Shown here: piece by piece, positions 7,643 to 13,794 of the stretch
Layout: each line of letters starts with the position of its first letter
How positions within the stretch are numbered: position 1 is the stretch's first letter
From: Neisseriales bacterium
GTDB taxonomy: Bacteria > Pseudomonadota > Gammaproteobacteria > Burkholderiales > UBA11063
Assembly: GCA_008017145.1 (NCBI GenBank)
Contig: SSGY01000057.1
Span: 1 to 13,794 of the forward strand
Direction: 5' to 3'
Length of the DNA stretch: 13,794 nt
Notes under the pieces: model-generated
Database searches by the model: none
What the model was told of the DNA's origin: nothing
What the model saw: only the letters and a program-made list of their open reading frames with translations
Position numbers and translations under genes: made by a program

Positions 7643-9818
7643 TTATGCATAAATTTTAACTAACTCAAGCTCATCATTATTCTCCATATCACTATGTATA
7701 CCAAAGTTGAAATCAGTATGTGCTTCTGTATGACGATTTTTAGATGTGCTCAGCGTTGATGTAGCTGCCCAGTCACTTGCTAGTTCATCTAACATTTTGC
7801 TGCGCTCAGTCACATTTGAACTCATATAAGTACGAACATCTTGAGTTAGCTCAGCTGACAAAGTCATTGCCTCACGTAAATCACGTACCAAACCGCTACC
7901 CACAAGATTCGGTAAATCAGCAACGCTGCTGGTATCCAGTTTATCAGTGAACTCGCGATAAAATGTATTTTGTGATAGATTCAATGCTCCGGTTTGCTGT
8001 TCAACTCCATTGATTACTGTGGTTGAGCCACCATTGGTGACAACTCCATTACCCAAATTAGTTGCAGAGCTTGAAGTTCTACCGACTTTTAGTTCAACTA
8101 AGCCAATTTCGTCCAGTGTTTTGAGTTCATTGCTTTCTGAGATTCCGTTTTGATTTTTATCCTGCCAAATTTTAAGCTCAGAAAACTTGGCATCGGCTGC
8201 GGTAATCATTCCATCATGATTACTATCAATATCCCCTAGTGCATCATAGGCATCTTCGGCTTTAGTTTGGTCTTGTTTTACATACGCATCTCCAAAAAGC
8301 TCTGACCCATTGTCAATTTTATCGTTACTATTTTTATCAATCACCACCCAACCATCATCACCTTTGAGCCATGAAGTGCCTGTTTTTAGTCCATCTGCGT
8401 CAGTATCAAAGACGATTCCAGTATTTTGCGAAACGGTTTCAATTCCATCGCCGTCTAAATCAACGGCAAGTGGATCACGGGGTGGACGCCAGTTTTCTGC
8501 ATTGGTGAGGTAGTTGTTGGTGTTGGGGTCTATGGTAGGATCTTTGGGGGCAATTAGTATATAGGTTTGTAGATCTGGTGATTCAACGCTCTTGACATAA
8601 AAGTATTTGTCATTGGCAAACTGTGCCTGAATCCGCTCTACCATCATTTGCACTTGACTCAGGCTACCGCTGGATTTATAACCCGCATTAGTATAAATTG
8701 AATCATGCACCGCAGTAACCAACTGGCTGCGATCATCTCCTGACGATGTCCAGTTTTTACCAAAGCCAACGTACAGCTCATAGTCTTGGGCAATCTTGAT
8801 TGAGCCTGCGCCAGTTTGGTCGATTTCAAAATTATTTTTATCTTTAAAAAACTCAGCTAGTTCAAGTAGTGCATCACTATTGGTAGCTTTGCTACTCTTG
8901 ATTTGCAAATTCCCTGAGGAAGAAGTTAAATTTTCTAGCAGGAAGTTATTAGCACCATGGAACGTGTCTACATCAGCAAAAAAGTCATGTGACGCAGCAT
9001 TTAACCCATCTAAAACAACATATTCATTAGAGCCCATTAGTTTAGCATCACCTTTTGACTCGTAAGCAATTGTGATAGTTTCACCGAGATGGTCTTTCTG
9101 AATTGCTCCCGCTCCACTAACGGGATCGTTCTCAATTCGATAATTAGTTATTTGTGTGTTTGAGCCTCCGTTATTGTGCCACGAATCATATAGCGCATTA
9201 GTAGCTTCAGCAATTAACAATTCACGGTCTACTATGGCTAGCGCTTGTTGACTATCACTATTCATATTTTCTTGGATAACATTACGCTCAAGAATTAAAC
9301 GCTCTATTGTTGAAGAATCAACTCGTTCAACTTTATCCAAAAAATTCTTGCTATTGTAAGGATTGAAAGCATTAACTTCACCACCAAAAATAATCCCCTG
9401 CAAAACTGATTGAGTAGCACCTTCCGAGTGCCCAGTCATTGCTAGGCTATCTCCACCATGGCTATTAATATAACTAGAAGCTTGTTTAGCTAAATGCGTA
9501 AGCATCGTAAAATTCACTAGGTATATTACCCAACGCCATTAAACCATCATTAATTTGATCTTGTCTATTATTCGTTCCACGATTTACTAAAATATATTCA
9601 TTTCCCTTTTGATAGAGCGCTCCGTAGTAACCACTTGTTGGGTTATTCAGTTCTATGTAATGTCCTGCAACTTGGACTTTTGTCCAAGTAGTTTTATCTT
9701 CAGGGTTGCTTGCACTTTTAACAACGATATTATTACTCACATTATTACCGTGCTCATCTAGTGTTCCATATTTATAAATCCCATTCATTAATTCTGCATT
9801 ATCTTGATATGTAGCCAT
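7643..9818 (-). pseudogene. Frameshifted, RTX-less lipase/self-processing paralogue (module B)
   Basis: The reading frame starts at ATG 9818 (AAAGGA ribosome site 7 bases upstream) and runs 110 residues to a stop at 9486-9488. The homologous frame then continues to a stop at 7643. The paralogue reads DAYTLAKQ here, while this copy reads DAYAFS-stop. Removing one T from a TTT run (plus-strand AAA at 9492-9494) restores DAYALAKQ, so one extra base breaks the gene just before the nucleophile elbow. Restored, the protein has about 724 residues: hydrolase domain with GHSEG instead of GHSAG, conserved DPVSG and FHGANNF, then a self-processing module with its Asp-Pro at 8471-8476 and EF-hand-like loops. 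It ends soon after RDLREAMTLS, with a unique tail ending VKIYA and no RTX repeats. A sequencing error at the run is possible. The downstream frame could restart at GTG 9517, but would lack the first strands of the fold. Confidence 0.85.
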
Positions 9819-9835
9819 TTTAATATCCTTTAAAA

Positions 9836-11062
9836 TTAATTTTTAGTAAAAAATAAACGATTTAATAAACGATGATACCAACCAAGTTGTCTTGGTGGGT
9901 TCTTATGCTCAAACTCTTGTAATTTCCATGAAATGCCATCATTAGTTGTTATAAGATGATAATTATCACCAATTCCAATACATTGAAACTCACTACACGC
10001 GACACTTAATGCCCAGATGTCTTGACTACCATCAGGATAAGTACCCATCCAATCTAAACCATCCTGAGATGTTAACATTCTGTTCACACCAACAAAAGAA
10101 CCATGAACACCAAAAGCTAAAGATTTAGCTCCACCAAATCCATGTTTTATATCATATTCGCTCGTAGTTAACGTTACGCTTTCTATGTCATTTTTGTTAC
10201 CTTCAATTGTTATTGCCCCACTATTGGTGGCACCCACAAACCGATCTTTACCCCTAGTTATATTATGCACTGTTTCAGGATACACTTGATAGCTCCAGCT
10301 GTTGGTCTTTAAGTCTTTAGTGTAGATAACACCTATCAGCTTTTTATTCCTATGCATCCTTGCTTCCACAATTATTTTGTTATTCCCAGCTGCAATACTC
10401 CCAAACTCCAACGGATATTCATTTCCATCTGGGTTTGGCAATGACTCATTCTGCCATTTAATTCCATCTTTACTTGAATAAACACCATTGCTATTTGTTG
10501 AAATATAAATCATATCTTTTACAACTACAGAACCGGGAACTCCCCAAGCTAATTCATTGAATACATTAGTTGCACTTTCAATCTCAATTGCTTGGTTGTG
10601 CCAATGCCGACAATCAGATGCAACTAGTGGAGACAGTGTTTGACCAAATAAATAGCATTGCCCTTTAAAATAATTAAAAGACGCTTGATAAGAAATGTTG
10701 ACTGCTTGATTGGGAGTAAAATTAATCTCTGATTTATCCCATGATTCACCATAAGTTGAGTTAAAGATTACCAAACTATATGGCTTAGGTTTATCGTAAT
10801 CTATTCCGTAAATTACAAATTGATTGTCGATATATGCAACTTGTTTAAAATCAATGGCATTATATGGAGGCTTAATCCCTCCTTGATATTTTAGATGCCA
10901 AAAAGCAAAGCTAATTACACCAAATAATAGTACCGCAAATACCACAGCACTAATAACAAAAGCCATCGACGAAACACCGATAACATTCGCTATTACCACA
11001 AAGATACTTGACTTATCTTTCTTTTTATTCTCATTATCGCCACCGTCATTAATTAATTTCAT
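9836..11062 (-). CDS. Membrane-anchored beta-propeller-like protein, module B
   Basis: This 408-residue protein is a paralogue of the one at 6308-7504. It has a basic N-terminal tail (KKKDK at 13-17), a hydrophobic segment at about 20-55 and a soluble propeller-like region. The basic residues before the membrane segment favour a cytoplasmic N-terminus and a periplasmic C-terminus. Residues 61-277 align without gaps to the paralogue and are mostly identical. Residues 278 to about 385 differ strongly and carry a 10-residue net insertion. The last 23 residues (HKNPP through FFTKN) are again nearly identical. SxDGxxW motifs occur at 197-203 and 332-338, with a related NDGISW at 374-379. Cysteine pairs lie at 136/151 and 356/361. 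An AAAGG sequence lies 11 bases before ATG, a somewhat long spacing. The broken lipase gene follows after 17 bases. Function is not recognised; a partner or immunity role is inferred from context. Confidence 0.85.
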   Translation of the reverse strand: MKLINDGGDNENKKKDKSSIFVVIANVIGVSSMAFVISAVVFAVLLFGVISFAFWHLKYQGGIKPPYNAIDFKQVAYIDNQFVIYGIDYDKPKPYSLVIFNSTYGESWDKSEINFTPNQAVNISYQASFNYFKGQCYLFGQTLSPLVASDCRHWHNQAIEIESATNVFNELAWGVPGSVVVKDMIYISTNSNGVYSSKDGIKWQNESLPNPDGNEYPLEFGSIAAGNNKIIVEARMHRNKKLIGVIYTKDLKTNSWSYQVYPETVHNITRGKDRFVGATNSGAITIEGNKNDIESVTLTTSEYDIKHGFGGAKSLAFGVHGSFVGVNRMLTSQDGLDWMGTYPDGSQDIWALSVACSEFQCIGIGDNYHLITTNDGISWKLQEFEHKNPPRQLGWYHRLLNRLFFTKN

Positions 11063-11105
11063 AATATATAATACCTTTATCTACAGTCTTACACGCCAAA
11101 TTCCG

Positions 11106-11134
11106 ATTATATCTTAAAACTCACAATAAAGCCA
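11106..11134 (-). promoter_or_regulatory. Candidate promoter of module B
   Basis: A minus-strand TATAAT at 11106-11111 lies in the same CGGAATT context as the module A candidate, about 43 bases upstream of the start. The -35 position (TGGCTT at about 11129-11134) is weak. Similarity to the module A upstream region extends to about 11215, so this is a duplicated regulatory region. Confidence 0.5.
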
Positions 11135-11215
11135 TTTGGAAACGCAACAATTCACACACAATCCATTAAATTAGCTAAATTTAACGCACAAATATGTAGC
11201 TTTTATACACAATGC

Positions 11216-11534
11216 AACAAATTAAGAGTATTTACCATAAGAGTATGCCCATGCCCACCTCCTTTAGTGCTCAGTTCAATTCTATAGAAAGATAATTGTA
11301 ACGCTGTAGATTAATCATACGAACGCATTAATTACCGCAAATTTTTCAGAGATGACACCACACGAATAAACACCCTCCAATAACCATCTGTTATAATTGA
11401 ATTTAAACACCTCAAAAATTACACATTAAACCAGTATCATCACTCTCTGTAACCACATAAATATATTCACATTCCATCAGCGTTATAAATACAGTATTGG
11501 AATATTAGGATTTAACATTATCCGCCAAGAATTA
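11216..11534. other. Non-coding part of the divergent intergenic region
   Basis: No long reading frame, tRNA or rRNA is visible. The only translational signal is the Shine-Dalgarno plus six-codon frame at 11232-11265. From about 11491 the sequence forms the outer, imperfect arm of the large inverted repeat. A TATAAT at 11392-11397 has no convincing -35 partner. Confidence 0.5.
11232..11252 (-). CDS. Six-codon reading frame with near-perfect Shine-Dalgarno (possible leader peptide)
   Basis: On the minus strand AAAGGAGGT (11257-11265) stands 4 bases before ATG at 11252. The frame reads MGILLW and stops at 11232. The ribosome site is stronger than that of any long gene here, and it lies about 170 bases upstream of the module B propeller start. 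It may be a leader peptide, or the surviving start of a deleted gene. A second ATG at 11239 in another frame gives an 11-residue frame, less well spaced. Coding is unproven. Confidence 0.3.
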   Translation of the reverse strand: MGILLW

Positions 11535-11605
11535 CTATAAGCTATTTTGCCGATTAAAACACCTAGGCAATGCCTGGGTGTTTTAATCGGCAAAATAGCT
11601 TATAG
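11535..11605. repeat. Near-perfect 71-bp palindrome with terminator-like core
   Basis: Two 35-base arms (starting CTATAAGCTATTTTGCCGAT) flank one central base, with a single mismatch (CACCT against CACCC) that pairs as G-U on one strand. The core AAAACACC..AGGCA / TGCCTGGGTGTTTT looks like a bidirectional intrinsic terminator. Imperfect pairing extends outward: AGTATTGGAAT near 11493 matches the complement of the segment ending near 11625. The flanking genes point away from it, so it is not an ordinary 3' terminator of either. Confidence 0.85.
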
Positions 11606-11772
11606 GATTCTAAATTTCAATACTGAACAAGGAAGACATCGTCTTGCAAAACTTTAACTAAGCAGGTAAAAACTGGATAAATCATAGCAATCAATTTTTG
11701 TATTAATACAACATATCAAAGGTTAAAAATAAAGCAACTTATAGGATATACAAATTAAGCTGCAAAATCCTC
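11606..11772. other. AT-rich intergenic DNA without recognisable genes
   Basis: No supported reading frame is seen. The sequence ACTTATAGGATA near 11738 echoes CTTATAGGATTC at the right end of the palindrome, hinting at a related fragment, but the match is too short to classify. Confidence 0.4.
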
Positions 11773-11801
11773 TTGCGCAATTCAAACATTTGTTTTATAA
11801 T
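11773..11801 (+). promoter_or_regulatory. Sigma-70-type promoter for the mla operon
   Basis: TTGCGC (11773-11778) and TATAAT (11796-11801) are separated by the ideal 17 bases, predicting a start near 11808 and a leader of about 80 bases before mlaF. A second TATAAT at 11856-11861 has no good -35 partner. Confidence 0.6.
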
Positions 11802-11888
11802 CTCTCACTAATCTAAGTACCATATAATTATAAAAACAATAATCCTGCTTTTTAGTATAATATTACCTTAATATTTTTTTGTTGTGAA

Positions 11889-12695
11889 ATGAACCCAGAA
11901 AACCTAATCCAAATTGAAAATCTATCTTTTTCGTATAACGAAAATAAGCCGATTTTAAAAAACATCTCGCTGCAAATTCCAGCGGGTAAAATTACTGCGA
12001 TTATGGGCGGAAGCGGAAGCGGTAAAACCACTATTTTGCGCCTGATTTCTGGACAAATCTCGCCACAGCATGGTAGTATTAAAGTATTTGGACAAGATAT
12101 AACCAAGCTTAATTACCGTCAGATTTATGATATAAGACGCAGACTTGGTTTACTATTTCAGTTTGGTGCGTTGTTTACCGATCTGAGTGTTGCAGCAAAT
12201 ATTGCTTTTCCTTTGCGCGAGAATACTAACCTTAGCCGTAATTTTATTGAACGCATTGTTGCGATGAAACTTGAAGCAGTTGGACTAACTGGTACGCAAG
12301 ATTTGATGCCAGGAGAATTATCTGGAGGAATGGCACGCCGCATCGCACTAGCACGGGCAATGGCTCTAGATCCTGAGCTTATGCTTTATGATGAACCATT
12401 TACTGGTTTAGATCCGATTTCACTCAATACAATTGCGATGTTAATTAAGAAACTTAACGACCAACTAAAACAAACAGCAGTATTGGTAACACATGATATT
12501 GCAGCAACTATGGAAATTGCGGACTATATTTATTTTATGTCAAATGGTGAAGTGATCGCTGGTGGAACAACTGAAGAAATCAGAAATAGTAGCAATCCAG
12601 CAGTTAAACAATTTATTAATGGCGAAATAAGTGGTCCATTTGAGTTTAAATACCCAAGTCAATATAGTTATGAGCATTATTTAGGACTTAAATGA
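11889..12695 (+). CDS. mlaF: Mla phospholipid transport system, ATP-binding protein MlaF
   Basis: This is the ATPase of the inner-membrane MlaFEDB complex, which moves phospholipids between the inner membrane and the periplasmic carrier MlaC to maintain outer-membrane lipid asymmetry. At 268 residues it matches the family length. Visible motifs are Walker A GGSGSGKTT at 40-48, Q-loop Gln91 in the MlaF-typical stretch LFQFGALFTDLSV, signature LSGGM at 144-148, Walker B LMLYDEP at 164-170 with Glu169, and H-loop His202. The start lacks a strong Shine-Dalgarno (TTGTGAA before ATG), but the N-terminus aligns with the family pattern. Its stop overlaps the mlaE start by four bases (ATGA), indicating translational coupling. 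Confidence 0.95.
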   Translation: MNPENLIQIENLSFSYNENKPILKNISLQIPAGKITAIMGGSGSGKTTILRLISGQISPQHGSIKVFGQDITKLNYRQIYDIRRRLGLLFQFGALFTDLSVAANIAFPLRENTNLSRNFIERIVAMKLEAVGLTGTQDLMPGELSGGMARRIALARAMALDPELMLYDEPFTGLDPISLNTIAMLIKKLNDQLKQTAVLVTHDIAATMEIADYIYFMSNGEVIAGGTTEEIRNSSNPAVKQFINGEISGPFEFKYPSQYSYEHYLGLK

Positions 12696-13474
12696 AACAA
12701 ATTAGCACATTAATTCGTTATATCGGGCATCCAGTAAGCTCATTTATCATAATGCTTGGCGAATGTGCACGATTATTGACCTATATTATCAGTGGACTTG
12801 GCTACGCATTAAAGCGTCCACAACTAATTATAAAAGAAATCTTTTTTAGTGGTGTATTATCATTACTGATTATTGCTGTCTCTGGCTGGTTTGTCGGAAT
12901 GGTTTTAGGCTTGCAAGGCTACAACACCCTCCAGCGCTTTGGCTCAGTAAGCGTTTTAGGTTCCTTAGTTGCGCTGTCCTTACTTCGTGAACTGGGACCA
13001 GTACTGTGTGCAATCTTATTTGCTTCACGAGCAGGCTCTGGCATGACTGCCGAAATCGGCTTAATGAAAGCAACCGAACAGCTTGATGCCATGAGTGTGA
13101 TGGCAGTTGATCCGATTAGACGCGTAATTGCGCCCAAATTTATCGGTGGGATTATTTCTGTACCTTTGCTAACTGCTTTATTTGATTGTAGTGGTATCTG
13201 GGGTGGACACTTTGTTGGAGTAACGCTACTAAAATTAGATCAAGGAACATTCTGGTCGCAAATGCAAAGTAGTGTAAATCTTCATGATGATGTTATCAAT
13301 GGTTTGATAAAAGCCTTGGTTTTTGGTGTTGTTGTTAGTTTAATTTCTGTCTATCAAGGCCTTCAAGCCAAAGCAACTGCTGAGGGCGTATCCTCTGCAA
13401 CAACACGAACTGTAGTTCATTCAGCACTAGCAGTTCTAGCAATAGATTTTGTACTTACCGCTTTTATGTTTTAA
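12692..13474 (+). CDS. mlaE: Mla phospholipid transport system, permease MlaE
   Basis: This 260-residue integral membrane protein has the usual MlaE length. It carries the conserved family core RELGPVLCAILFASRAGSGM followed by AEIGLMKATEQLDAM (about residues 100-140), then PKFIGGIISVPLLT. Hydrophobic segments lie near 50-75, 85-120, 150-170, 200-220 and 240-260. It dimerises as the membrane core of the complex with MlaF on the cytoplasmic side and the MlaD hexamer on the periplasmic side. It overlaps mlaF by four bases. An unusually long gap then separates it from mlaD. Confidence 0.95.
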   Translation: MKQISTLIRYIGHPVSSFIIMLGECARLLTYIISGLGYALKRPQLIIKEIFFSGVLSLLIIAVSGWFVGMVLGLQGYNTLQRFGSVSVLGSLVALSLLRELGPVLCAILFASRAGSGMTAEIGLMKATEQLDAMSVMAVDPIRRVIAPKFIGGIISVPLLTALFDCSGIWGGHFVGVTLLKLDQGTFWSQMQSSVNLHDDVINGLIKALVFGVVVSLISVYQGLQAKATAEGVSSATTRTVVHSALAVLAIDFVLTAFMF

Positions 13475-13532
13475 ACGCTTATAAGTTGAGCTTTTATGTA
13501 TAGACTCTAAGTGATCGCGATTATAGCTAGGA

Positions 13533-13598
13533 GTATTGAATAAAAAAGGTGAGGCGGTGTACACACCACCGTACATAACGAACCTTTTTTAGCAATAC
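13533..13598. repeat. Imperfect inverted repeat between mlaE and mlaD
   Basis: GTATTGAATAAAAAAGGT (from 13533) pairs with ACCTTTTTTAGCAATAC (ending 13598). An inner stem CGGTG/CACCG lies around TACACAC. The A-run/T-run shape resembles a bidirectional terminator or attenuator. The ends resemble those of a miniature inverted-repeat element, but no flanking target duplication is evident. Confidence 0.65.
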
Positions 13599-13647
13599 GA
13601 CAACGCTAGAATTGTGAGCACGACGAGTATATGTTTTAGGAATTAGA

Positions 13648-13794
13648 ATGAAACGTAGCACTATTGATTTTTGGGTTGGTATTTTCGTAGTTATTGGCTT
13701 AGCCTGTATTGTTTTTTTATCGCTAAAAGTTGCCAATATAACTTCATTTTCTTCCAACAGCAATGGAACATATACTCTTTATGCTAAATTCAGC
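13648..13794 (+). CDS. mlaD: Mla system substrate-binding protein MlaD, N-terminal fragment
   Basis: Forty-nine codons are visible from ATG 13648, with AGGA about 6 bases upstream, running off the window. The sequence MKRSTIDFWVGIFVVIGLAC begins with a short cytoplasmic tail and a transmembrane helix at about residues 8-26, then enters the start of the MCE domain (GTYTLYAKFS). This matches the MlaD pattern, a single-pass anchor with a periplasmic lipid-binding MCE domain that forms a hexamer over MlaE. The position after mlaFE supports the call. Confidence 0.9.
   Translation, partial: MKRSTIDFWVGIFVVIGLACIVFLSLKVANITSFSSNSNGTYTLYAKFS

Noticed and set aside
9486..9500. Programmed ribosomal frameshift in the module B lipase
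   Set aside because: The local GCA TTT AGC TAA has no classical -1 slippery heptamer and no known +1 signal such as CTT-TGA. The intact paralogue shows simple insertion of one base.
11852..13137. Minus-strand frames opposite mlaF and mlaE
   Set aside because: The plus strand encodes unmistakable MlaF and MlaE with all family motifs, and the opposing frames show no recognisable features.
13527..13763. A 78-codon minus-strand frame between mlaE and mlaD
   Set aside because: It crosses the hairpin and the antisense of mlaD, has no recognisable domain and is not supported by a ribosome site.
11889..13794. A functional link between the mla operon and the lipase modules because both concern lipids
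   Set aside because: The operons are divergent with separate promoters. Adjacency alone does not support a shared role.

Overview
The window comes from a Gram-negative bacterium of low GC content, by eye roughly 40%. This rests on an Mla phospholipid-transport operon, which requires an outer membrane, and on RTX proteins of the type I secretion kind. The FrpC-like domain and the AT-rich DNA would suit a beta- or gammaproteobacterium, possibly a relative of the Neisseriales, but the taxon is inference.

Layout. Positions 1-11062 are all on the minus strand and consist of a two-gene module present twice in tandem. Each module has a membrane-anchored beta-propeller-like protein, followed 17-18 bases downstream by a large protein. 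The large protein has an N-terminal lipase-like alpha/beta-hydrolase and then a calcium-dependent self-processing module like that of Neisseria FrpC. Module B (11062 down to 7643) is transcriptionally upstream. Its lipase gene is broken by a one-base insertion and ends after the self-processing module without RTX repeats. Module A (7504 down to beyond position 1) is intact as far as seen. Its lipase protein continues into a huge RTX tail and leaves the window after 2096 codons without a stop. Both modules have a similar TATAAT-containing upstream region, so the promoter was duplicated too.

Positions 11063-11888 are a divergent intergenic region. It holds the module B promoter, a six-codon reading frame with an unusually strong Shine-Dalgarno sequence, a near-perfect 71-base palindrome with a terminator-like core, and a good sigma-70-type promoter for the plus-strand operon. 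Positions 11889-13794 carry mlaF, mlaE and the start of mlaD, with an unexpected 173-base hairpin-bearing gap between mlaE and mlaD.

How it may work. The order of membrane partner then RTX/self-processing protein mirrors the meningococcal frpD-frpC operon. By analogy, the large protein would be exported by a type I system. In calcium it would cut the Asp463-Pro464 bond, freeing the lipase-like part with an activated C-terminal Asp that could be joined to a lysine on another protein. The anchored propeller could be a docking partner like FrpD or an immunity protein against the lipase; the sequence alone does not decide. The Mla operon is conserved envelope housekeeping and is probably functionally separate.
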